From: Mrakia gelida
Lineage: Eukaryota > Basidiomycota > Tremellomycetes > Cystofilobasidiales > Mrakiaceae
Reading direction: 5' to 3'
DNA length: 64,000 nucleotides
Assembly (NCBI GenBank): GCA_024345305.1
Contig: BRON01000001.1
Coordinates: forward strand, 1,178,001 to 1,242,000
Positions 30,633-40,144 of this stretch are shown piece by piece. A program made the position numbers and the translations under genes. Each line of letters begins with the position of its first letter. Within the stretch, counting starts at the first letter, position 1. The notes under the pieces were generated by a model that had not been told where the DNA came from, made no database searches, and worked only from the letters and a program-made list of their open reading frames with translations.

Positions 30633-33096
30633 CTAAAGATGTTGCAAAGCCTCCATCAGCAGCGCGTTCTGGTAGGCCATCATCTGCACCGTCTCCAATG
30701 CCCCGTTCAGCTTTGCTTTCCACCAGTTCTGGGTGACGATCGTTCCCGAACTGTTTGTCCCCATCATACGCCAAGGGGAGTAGTATCAGCCTCGAAGAGA
30801 GAGGACGGGGAAAGGAAAGGGAAAGGGAAAGAAAGGAAAACGAACCAGTGAGTGGGATTGGCTGGATCGTTCGCCATACCAGTGTTGCCGTTCGCTTCGT
30901 TGCAAGGAGCGATGATCAGGGTCTCGTTGATAAACATTCGAGGCATGATGAACCCGACGAAGGCGCCCTGATCGGAAGAAGGGGAAGAAAGGACGAGCGC
31001 GACGCGACGGGAGCGGGACCGCGGGATGAGAGGGGAGGGGAAGGGAAGAAACGGACTTGATCCTGCAGTGGGAGAAAAGACGAAGAATGAGTCAGATCGA
31101 CAGTCGGAAGAAAAGGTCGATCGAGTGGGACGCGTCGAGAACGAAAGAACGAATCGTCGAAAGAGAACGACGCGTTGAGGAGAATTACGCGTCGAGAAAA
31201 AACGAGAACTCACAGCGGGATGTTGCTTCTTGTACTTCTCGCACCCATCGATCTTGTCTGGACACGTCGACCAATCATCCAACAACTCCCTCAGCTCGGG
31301 ACCGTTCCTCATGATGATGAGACCGGTGTTATATCCCGTCATCCCCCCAAAACACGATCCCAAAAGCTTCGATCAGCTCTGTCTTCGAAGCTCCGAGGAT
31401 TGAGAAGAAAGGGCAAGGATGAGAAGAGCGAACCTCCATCGTTCATCCGGATGTCCTTCGAGATCAGCATGATAGCTCGATCGTGCATTCCCCAGCGTAG
31501 TCGCATGTCGTTGAAGGTGTAGTTCGCTTGACGGACGTCTTGATTTTGAGTTGAAAGAAGGTGTGGGAGAGGGAGGGGGGGAGAGGAAAGACCAGGCGAC
31601 GCGATCAGTTTCGATCGATTTCGGAAGGGAAGGAGGGAGGAAGGTCTCGCGAGAAGCACGCACAGACGTCCGAATCCATGTAGACCAAGTACTGGAACCA
31701 CCTCGAACCGCGTCAGCATCTCCTCCAGCGCCCACAGTCCCAGGCAAGCGCAGAGAACTCACTAGGCAGGAAGGGTCAGAAGAAGCGGAAACCATCCCTG
31801 AAATTTTTCCCCACATCGCGTGGCGATCAGCGTAGGGCTCGGGAATCTGTCTGGAGAACCTGCAAAAATTGTTCCGAGGGGTCAGGCCGCTGAGCGCAGT
31901 ACGCCGTGCGTCCGAATCGCGTCGAGGACTTTTTAGAAACATAAACGCGTCTTTGGAACTCTAAACGTGAATTAAACTTTTCCGGCTGCAGGAGGTGACT
32001 CGGGAATACCTCCCGAGTCGGCAGCCGAAGTTTCAGGTCCCAGAGAGCACTCTGGACCTGGGAGGGAGGAGGAGACGAGGCGACGACGCGGCCACTCGAA
32101 AGTTGCTTTTTCGAGCGCGTTCAAAGTCGAGGATATCCTCAAAAAAGGCTTGTAGCACTTTGAGGAAGGTGTCTAGGCGGAGGGAAGTCTAGAGAAGGAG
32201 AAAAACTTCGATTCCTCCGCGCTCTTTTTGCCTCCGCAGGGGACGACCACCCCTTGGTTGTTCCAGTGCACCTCGAAAGACTGTGCTCTCTGAGGAAGGA
32301 AAGAGAGTCTCACTAACCTGTATCCGTGACGAAGGGCCCAAGCGAGGTTGTTCCAGTACGTCATGGAAAGACTATGCTCTCTGAGGAAGGACAGAGCGTC
32401 TCGAGTGAGGGAGGGGTCGAAGAGGCGCATCTCGTCGGGAGCTTAAAACGAGTTCGACGCGAGCGAGAGGACGGGAGGGCACGATTTCTCGTCAGTCGAG
32501 AGCTGAACACGGGAGAAAGAAGAGAGAGAAGGAAGTGGGAAGAGAAACTCACTTCGGACGGGTCGATTATCCGAAACGAAAGCACAAACGTTGTGAGGTG
32601 GAACGAAGGTGTACATGTCGAGCGTCGTTCCTTCCATCGGAGGTTCCGGTTCTCGATTCTTGTCCAACACCTCCCATGCCTTTCCGTCCGATTGGGATAC
32701 AAGTCAGCGCTCCTCGCCTTCTCGTCGTCCGTTCCAAAGACGAGGCGAACGAATACATACCTGCTTGTACAACTCCTTCGGACTCAACGGTGGTGGTTCG
32801 AGACCTCCTTCTCCTTCTTCCCAAAGGGTCGTCAGCCCTCCTCCGTCTTCCAATGCAAGAGACGAAGGCTGTTGATAAGGGTCGCGAGCTTGCAAGTAGA
32901 CGGTGAAGAGGGCGACCGAGAAGAAGACGGCGAGCGGGATTGAGAATCGCGGGAGAGCGCTAGGGCCCTGAAAGTCAAAACAAAGGGAAGGCAGGGAGGT
33001 TAATTTGTGACGAGACGACGCGTTGAACGAGGAAGAGGAAAGGATGAGATTGGAGGGAGGACGAACTCGTTGAGCGAGGGAGTGGTACACGTTCAT
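30633..33096 (-). CDS. GT34-like galactosyl/mannosyltransferase (Gma12/Mnn10 type), type II membrane protein
   Basis: About ten exons. MNVYHSLAQR leads into a signal anchor (IPLAVFFSVALFTVYLQ), a stem, and a lumenal catalytic domain. Supporting segments are MTYWNNLAWALRHGYRFSRQ, HAMWGKISG, the metal-binding D-x-D as LVYMDSDVYV, and GMTGYNTGLIIMRN with a later DQGAFVGFIMPRMF. This order is that of GT34 Golgi enzymes that extend alpha-linked mannose or galactose on glycans. Three features are odd: a six-nucleotide exon (31057-31062, Asp-Gln), an unusually large intron (about 31863-32293) holding hairpins and an exon fragment copy, and a junction near 31345 where the frame is off by one base at a C run. 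A single indel there, natural or technical, would break or restore the gene. Confidence 0.75.
31984..32060. repeat. Two adjacent hairpins inside the glycosyltransferase intron
   Basis: Hairpin 1 spans 31984-32026: GGCTGC pairs with GCAGCC outside and GACTCGGG with CCCGAGTC inside, around a 7-nt loop. Hairpin 2 spans 32034-32060: CAGGTCCCAGAG pairs with CTCTGGACCTG, one base bulged, with a 4-nt loop. A further palindrome, GAGGATATCCTC, is at 32129-32140. The arrangement suggests a structured RNA or a small inverted-repeat element. Confidence 0.6.
32256..32404. repeat. Imperfect direct repeat: exon fragment copied into the adjacent intron
   Basis: About 58 bases at 32256-32313 (intron) resemble 32346-32404 (coding exon of the glycosyltransferase), offset 90 bases. 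Both contain GGTTGTTCCAGT, then GAAAGACT, GTGCTCTCTGAGGAAGG or ATGCTCTCTGAGGAAGG, and end near GTCTC. The intron copy carries substitutions and is not in frame. Confidence 0.75.
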
Positions 33097-33553
33097 GGTA
33101 GTCGTTGAGGGAAGGGAGAGCGAGTGTCGGCTCCCATTCTGACTTTGGGTTCTCTCCAGGGAGCTGCGACTGCGCGGAGAGGAGAGTTCGTAGGAGGAGG
33201 CAAATCTGTGTCGCTTCGGAAAAAGGAAACTAAGGTTTGAAGAGGGAGGAGCGAACGGAAGCGGGAGGCGAGTCGCGTCAAAGGCTGAAGATCCCGACCT
33301 TCGAAATTTCCAGATCGTGCTGTTTTTCCTGGGATCGATCCCGAAATTCGCGAAATACTCCTCACTTTGGTCAAGCTGCCGTAACTCGAGCTCGAAGGAG
33401 CGGGGAGAAAGGGAAGAGGAGGTCGACGTCGAGCTCAACTTCGAAACCTCTCCCGTTGTTCCCTCTCACCGCTTCGACCTCCCAAAACACGTGTTTTCTA
33501 CCTCCATCTTTCAGCTTTATACTTCCAAGGATCATTTCGGTCAACTCTCCAGC
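33097..33553. other. Divergent intergenic region
   Basis: Promoter region between the glycosyltransferase and a small plus-strand gene. Nothing further recognised. Confidence 0.4.
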
Positions 33554-34250
33554 ATGTCTCGTCAATCGTCTTCGAGGGAAGGGGAGCAGCAGATGGAGGA
33601 GAAGGTGAGCTTCGATCTTCCCTCCCTCCGCCCTTGCCTCCCTTCCTTTCCCTCCTTCTCTTCCTCTTCACTATCTTCTCTTTACTTCTTTCGTTTCCAT
33701 CGACACTCAATGCCAGACCTGACTCGCTTCTCTTTCGCCATGCTCTTGTTTTGTCGGAAAGGTCGTCCTCGTCGCTGAGAAGCCCAACTCGAACCAGCGC
33801 TCCCTCCTCCCTCCCTCGACCCTTCCTCTTCTTCGTCTTCCGTCCCCAACGCCTTCCACGATCCATCTCGACTCAATAACATCTCAGCATCATCATCATC
33901 ATCATCAGGAGATCTCGTCGCCGCTCGGTTCACTCAGCCCTGTTCCCTCTCTCACTCATCGAGAACGAAACTCTTAAAGCTCAGGTCAACTCCGAGCTCG
34001 CCTGAAGAGGAAAGGACGATCGATGGCTCTTCTCGCTGGTTCGTCCGAGCTTCTCTGCCTTCCTTTCTGCCTCCTTCTCGAACTGACCAAGTCTTGCTCG
34101 CCATTTCCAACCGGAGAAGTACCACCAGGACCCTCCTCGGTTCGAAGCTGAACCTCCAACCTCCCTCCTCTCCCTCCTGCGGTCGAGCTCATGAAGAACG
34201 TCTTCGACCTCGTGGACATGGACCTGTTCAAGCTTCTTCCCTTCGTCTAG
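33554..34250 (+). CDS. Small protein of unknown function, splice pattern uncertain
   Basis: ATG at 33554 starts MSRQSSSREGEQQMEEK and is followed by a canonical GTGAGC donor. The next exon is Ser-rich (a run of ATC/TCA codons near 33890-33910) and can be read in more than one frame. A later segment EEERTIDGSSR precedes a GTTCGT donor, and the final exon reads LMKNVFDLVDMDLFKLLPFV before TAG at 34248-34250, which looks like a genuine C-terminus. The middle frame could not be settled by eye. No family recognised; a short coiled-coil or complex subunit is possible. Confidence 0.4.
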
Positions 34251-34878
34251 GTCTCCTTCGAGTAGCGGATATCCTTTTGCCACTCCTGACGTAGTTGGGG
34301 AAGACCGTCGAGTGGTCTCTTCGACTGGAGAGAGGAGATCGAGACGCGTCGACTGGAATTGAGAGAGCCGACTTCCGCTCGCTCTATTCGTTCGTGGGAC
34401 GACGACGAGTTTAAGAATTGGCTTTGAGCTGTATCTTTTCTCCGTTCTCTAATATCGAGCTTATCTTTGCATCCTTCCCTTCTGCGCTCCTGATGCTTGC
34501 GATTCCGCTCTCCACGCGCCCGTCCCTCACAGACAAAAACGCTTTGTCTCGTCCTCTCTTCCCCTCTCGTCTAGTCTCTTTCTACATCATCGATTCCCAT
34601 TCTCTCACCTTTCTCTCTACTAGATCAGCCCCTCCGGTGACGCGCTGGAGGGGGAAGGAAGGAACGAAACGCTTGCCAAGGCTTCGTTCGCGATGTTCTA
34701 AACTCGCTTCCTCCTCCTCCTCCTTCCTTCCTTTCGACGGCCATCTTCTCTCTTGACCTAGAAGGAAACTTTACACTCCCCTCCTCCCCTTCCTCTCCCG
34801 CTCTCAAAAAGCACTCTCCCTCTCTCTCCCGTCCAACCCTTCCGCCCACAACCACCAAACCCAACCCCAACGACCTCA
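34251..34878. other. Intergenic region before the surface glycoprotein
   Basis: Tandem plus-strand genes on both sides. The 100 bases before 34879 are C/T-rich leader. No gene or RNA recognised. Confidence 0.4.
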
Positions 34879-36995
34879 ATGCTCTCCGCTTCCTCCCTCG
34901 CTCTTCTCGTTCTCCTCCCTGCTGCTTCTCTCGTAGGAGCGCAGGTCACAGCTGTTGGAGCGAACGGAGTTACCAACCCGCCTGTGAGTACACTCTAAAA
35001 CTCAGCGCCGAAGGGGGGGGGGGAGAGGGGAGGAGAAGACGGGCGGGAAGGAGGGAGGAGGTGCGAGCTCGAGCTCGAACAACACCCCTCTCTCGCATTT
35101 CTTCACCCTTTCACGTCCGTCATGACTTCTCACTGACTCTCTCTCTTCCTTCTGGTACCTCACAGGCCCCCTTCCTCGCCGATGCCAGTGCGAAAGTCAA
35201 CGAAACCTCCATCTCTCGACTCGTCACCGTCAACTCGATTGGTGAGCTCGATTTCACGTCCCTCCCCTCTCTCTTCCTCTCCCAGCTGACCTTCCCTCCT
35301 CCCTCTCTCGCCTCGCTTCCCTCACAGACGACTTTTGTCTCTTCGGTCCTCCTGAGTCTGGTTCGTTCACCTCCCTCTCACCTTGCCACCCCCCTTTTTC
35401 TTTCGATGTGAACGCTTGGCATCGTTGGAGATCCCTTTTGGACGCGAGGGCTGACCTCTCTCGCGAACCCCTCTTTCTATGTCTCTTTATGTAGGAGCCG
35501 ACTCCCTCATAGGAAACGTCGAGCCTATAGTCGTCGCATATTGCACGAAGCACAGGAACGGAGCGAGGTTCGTTTCTCACTTCCTCGGCGTGCACTCTCT
35601 TCCCCAAGCTGATCTCCGTCGGTTCGTTCGTTCCAACTTTTTGCTTGCAGGTTGATTCCCGACGGAACCATCTACTCTGCCCACTTCATCAAGACCCCTC
35701 TCTACGTTCAGATCCAAGGGTTCTTCGATGGGACCAAGATAAACATCCCCTACGGAGGTTCGTTCGCTCGCCTGAGCTCAACGTCGAATGGACGCGTCTC
35801 GACCTCGTTCGCTGACTCTCTTTCCGTTCTTTCTTCGACGCTTGGTTGTCCTTTTTCGCAGACTCCGGAGGAGAGCTCGACCCTCATGGAGCTGAGAACC
35901 TCGGTAACCCTGTGAGTCCTAAAAAGGATTTGGGCGAGAGTGAGCAGGGGGAAGAAGAGGGACGCGTCCGAGCTGACCTCTTCTTCTCTCTTCCTCGAAC
36001 AGGTCGGAGGTAACGTCACCTCGAACGTCAGTGGGCAAGACGTCTTCTACGAGGAGTGGATGTCCTTTATGTCGTACGATCAGTTCTGCATCGTGAGTCG
36101 CGGCCGGGCGATTCGAAAAGACTTCGACGTTCACCGTCGAGGCTGATCAGCTCGTTCCCTTTCTCTTCCCTCTCCCCCGATGCAGAGGATCTGCACTGCC
36201 GAGACAGCCGATGTCTCCGCTGCTCTTCAGTGCGAGCACGAGCTCGATATCATGGGCTGCCAATTCGTCATGCCAGGAGACTACACGTAGGTTTCTCTCG
36301 TCGTTCCTTCCTCGCTCGCCCTGACACTCGAAGTCTGACGCGTTTCTCGTCCTTCTCCTCTCCAGCAACAACTCGTTCACCTCGTGCGACGGAGAGCCTG
36401 CTGCTCCTCCTGGACTCTACCCTCTTCCCGGAGGAGGAACCTCGACTTTGTTCGTTGAACTCTCGATTCTTTGAACGACTTAAGTCTCGATTCTTTGAAC
36501 GACTTGGACGCGTCGCTGACTCCTCGTTCCTCCTCTTCCTTTTCTTCGTTCCCAGCCGACAAGCCTTTACATACACTGCTGGAGGTCAGATCATCACTTT
36601 GGGACAGACCGTCACTCCTGCTGCTCCCTTCTCGACTCCCGCGACCTCGAACTGCGTCTCCACCTCGACCATTGCGAGTGAGTTTTTTTTCCTCGCTCAT
36701 CACACGTCTCCGAAACCCTAGCTAACTATTACTCCCTCATTTTGAAGATGGGCTCGCCGTCGCTACCACCTCCGCTGCCCCTTCCGCCTCGGGATCCGTC
36801 AAGGCTTCGTCGTCTGGAAGTCGAGGCGCGTCCGCTGGCAACTCTCAAGCCTCCGCCACCGCTCCTGCTGCTTCTGGAACCGGAGGAACAACCGGCGCCG
36901 GAGTCAAAGTCGTCGGAGGCTCGCAGGGAGGACTCGTCGGAGTCTTGCTCACCTTCGGAATCGTCGTCGTTGGAGGGCTGGCCGTCCTGGTTTAG
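34879..36995 (+). CDS. Secreted surface glycoprotein, macrophage-activating-glycoprotein (MAG)-like
   Basis: About ten exons. The N-terminus is a signal peptide (LALLVLLPAASLVGA). The ectodomain contains DDFCLFGPPESG, AYCTKHRNGARLIPDGTI, the strongly conserved HFIKTPLYVQIQGFFDGTKI, and a DSGGELDPHGAENLGNPVGG block, with paired cysteines. This is the pattern of basidiomycete cell-wall proteins annotated as macrophage-activating glycoprotein; the molecular function is unknown. A Ser/Ala-rich stalk follows, and the protein ends in a hydrophobic segment without a cytosolic tail (GLVGVLLTFGIVVVGGLAVLV), consistent with a GPI-anchor signal. A G-homopolymer lies in the first intron (about 35012-35024). 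Start ATG 34879; TAG 36993-36995. Confidence 0.85.
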
Positions 36996-37784
36996 AACTC
37001 TTTCTTCGCTGCTTTTCTCTCTCGTTTGCCTCCCTGTTCGTTTCGTTCTTTGCTTCGCTCGCTTCTATCGACCTACCCTTTATTCTCGATACGGAGGATC
37101 TGTCGTTGGTGGTGGCTGGAGGTGTTTCTCTTCGGACGTCGCTTCTCGCTCTCCCTTCCTCGATTGTTTCTTTCTTTTCTCTCGTTCGCTTCGAATCCCT
37201 CACCTCACTCGTACATCCCGCACACCCACTCTCATTTTCCCCCAACTACCTCCTTGCATAATACCTCCTCTCTCGACCCCCATGGACCTTCTTGATGCAC
37301 ATTTCTGCTTCGGTGGAGGAGGGAAAGCGATCGCTCGGTTCCGTCGAACGCGTCGAGGTGAGGATGTTTGGTTGGCGTTCCTTCTGTCGAGCTCTCCTCT
37401 AGGTGAGTTCGCGTTTCTTTCAGCTGTAGATCGTCAGGTAGGGAAAGCGGTGTTCGCCTCGGCTGATTCACCCCCTTCTTCCCCTTTAAAATTCAGGAAC
37501 GAAAGGGAGGAGCGCATTCAAAGACGGAGAGGCGTTTCGGAATTGTCACCTCGAACCCAGCCTCTTCTTTCTCTGCTGACCTAGAACCACCAGCATCTCA
37601 ACTCTGAAAATCTGCTCCTCGAACCCTCTCGACTCTCGAACGCCCAAAGGTGAGTCAGCTGTAAGAGGAAGAGAGAGGAAGAGCGAACAAAGAAGGACGA
37701 GCTCGAGACGAAGCTGAGCCGAGTCCTTTCTTCCCGCTTCTCGATCTCAACCTTTGCTTCCCTTCCTTCAGCTGCCCTTCAACC
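36996..37784. other. Intergenic region between the two surface-protein genes
   Basis: 0.8 kb of 3' region and promoter between tandem genes. Open frames are pyrimidine-rich and lack splice or domain support. Confidence 0.4.
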
Positions 37785-39917
37785 ATGGCTCAGAAGCTTC
37801 TCCTCCTTCTAGGAATCTCCCTCTTCGTCTCCCAAGCTCTCGTTCAAGCTCAGGTCCAGCACGTCACCGTCAGTTCAACCATCTTCGTTTCTTCCTCACC
37901 TTCCTCCATCCGCTTCTCTTGTTCCTCCCTCGCCTCGTTCTTCTCCGCCTCTCTCCTCCTCTCTCTTTCGACTAGCTTGGCAGCGGGTATGTCGGAGCCC
38001 GTACTGACTCTGTTCATTTCAATCATATCCAGTATCCGACCGAGGTAAGCGACTCGGAAAACTTCGAACGAGGCCCCCTCGCGGCGAAGTTGAGCTTCTC
38101 CGCCTCTCGAAGTCTTAATGGCTGATCCTTCCTCTCTTCCGCTTTTTTTGCCACCTCAGTGCGACACAGGATGCGCTCCCTACGTTCAGCTCCAGAACGG
38201 ACCTGATTGCTCGACGCTCGATAACAACGTGGAGGATGATTACAACTGTTCGTCCCAGCCTTCGACTTGACCTCCGTCCGACGTGAACTCCTGCGTTCGG
38301 GCTCTCCTTCGTTTCAGCTCACTTCTCCTCTTCTCCTCTCTCGCTTGGGTTTCAGGTGTATCAAAGATGGAATCTACATCACTGCTGAGAAGACGGTGCG
38401 TCTCTCTCCTTCCTCTCTCTTCCCGAAACGAAACTGAACTTCGCTGATCGTTGGTTTCGATCGCTCGCTCGCTCGCCAGTGCGCGACCTGCGTCTACCAG
38501 TTCTACCCTTAAGGTCTCACCATCGACAACGTCACTGTCACAGTCAACGCTTTCACCCTTGCTACGTACGAGTACTGGTGAGTCGTCCTGTGCCCTACTT
38601 CTTCTCGTTTTCTTCCACGTCGAGTCGACGTGCTCGAGCTCACCGTCCCTCTCCCTTTCCTCTGCCTCTTCCCAGCCAAAGTCAAGAAGCCTTGATCTCC
38701 CCCATCTCCATCGCCTCCGTCGCCTCCCTCTCAACAGCCTCGGTAGCCTCCGCCTCTCGATCCTCCGTTGCGGTTCAGGAATCTCTCGCTCGTCTCTCCT
38801 CCACCAACGCTCCTACTCCAACTCGGATCTCCTCCTCGCCTTCAGCGACGACGCCCGTCGTGGTCAACAATGCTAAGAAGTCAAACACTGGGTGAGTGGG
38901 CGTCTCTCCTTTCCTCCAAGTTCGAGAAAAAGAAGGAGGCGAGCTGACCCTCGTCGCGTCGGTTTTCTCTAGAGCCATCGTCGGAGGAGTCGTCGCCGGC
39001 CTTGGAGCTCTCGCCATCGCTGGAGCTGTGATCTTCTTCGTCATGAGGAGGAACCGGAAGAGAAGAGAGGGTGGAGGATTGGGTGGTGTTGGGGAGAGAG
39101 ACGAAGGGAACGGGAAGGGATACGGCGAGTCGAACGAGAAGTGAGTCGCGTTGAAGCCGAGTCGAGGCGTTCCTCTTCCTCCGCTCCACTGAAGCTGACC
39201 GAGCGCGTTCTTCGACTCGTGGAACACAGACCCGGAGTAGAAGCCATCCTCTCCGAAGGACCTCCCTCGACTCCCCACGTTCAGCCTTACATCGTGAGTG
39301 TCTCGTTCTCTTTCCTCTCTCGCTCGCCCGACGCGTCGGGATCGTTCTTCGTTCCATCTCACCTCATCTGACCCTCCCCTCCTCCTCCTCCTCCCTCTCA
39401 GTACTCCAACCCCTCCACAGCCGTCTCCACAACTTCAGCCAACCAACAAGGCTACTCCTCCCTCGCTCTCCAATCCCCCTCTAGCGCCTCGTCGTCTCAC
39501 CCTTACTCTCCCAGCACTGGCGCCGGCTCAACCTCCTTCGCTGACCAGCAACAGAGACACAGCATGGTCTCCTCCTCCCTGAGCGCTAAAGCGCTCGAAG
39601 CAAGACGAAACTCGAGCTCAGCCTCGCCCTCTGGTCCGAACGCTGCTGGCTTGTCGGGAGGAGGACATGTCGTGGGAGGAGGGCCAGAGGTCGACCAAGG
39701 AGGAGTCGAACGAGCAGTCTATCACCAAGATGGAGGACCGGTGGTGGAGTTCCCTCCTGTCACGGGGCTGGAGGAGCGAGGGTCTGAGCGTCCTGTTTTG
39801 TTTTGGGTTGAGCGCGTCGGGTTGGATCGCGAGGGAGATGGAGACGAGGTCTGTTTCGGTTTTGTTTCGCGTTCGTTTCGTTGTATCTTCACGACTTTCT
39901 CGCTATCCACTGCCTGA
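37785..39917 (+). pseudogene. Cell-surface membrane protein gene interrupted by an in-frame TAA
   Basis: Signal peptide MAQKLLLLLGISLFVSQALVQA, a 12-nt exon (38033-38044), then a cysteine-rich module (CDTGCAPYVQLQNGPDC, CIKDGIYITAEKT, CATCVYQFYP). TAA at 38510-38512 follows, but the same frame continues as GLTIDNVTVTVNAFTLATYEYW to a canonical GTGAGT donor, then a Ser/Thr stalk, a TM helix (IVGGVVAGLGALAIAGAVIFF), a stop-transfer RRNRKRR and a long cytosolic tail ending at 39917. The module 3 to 4 junction also keeps frame only if a weak donor 4 bases past the expected GTTCGT is used. A truncated 5' product, a recent pseudogene, readthrough or a base-call error are all possible. It sits directly behind the MAG-like gene. 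Confidence 0.65.
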
Positions 39918-40144
39918 TCTTGCTCGCTTGGGTGTTTATGTCCTTTCTTTCATGGACGTTCTTGATTTGAGACGGTAAAGAAGTAAAATTTGAGAGCCAA
40001 CGAAGCCCCTGTCGAGTGAAAATGACGACGCGAGGCGAGCGCGGCGGAGGGAGGTGAACAGGGCTTGACTCTGCTCCTCCCTTTCTTCACTTCTCCCCAA
40101 CTCCTTCCCTCCCCAGGACCAAAAGGTTTTCGTGCGCGGCCATC

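Noticed and set aside
31700..31790. Minus-strand WALEEMLTRFE followed by WFQYLVYMDSD one base out of frame, read as a frameshift
   Set aside because: A canonical intron (GTGAGT, GCTGAC, TTCCAG) removes the first segment and joins the exons in frame, so no frameshift is needed at this point.
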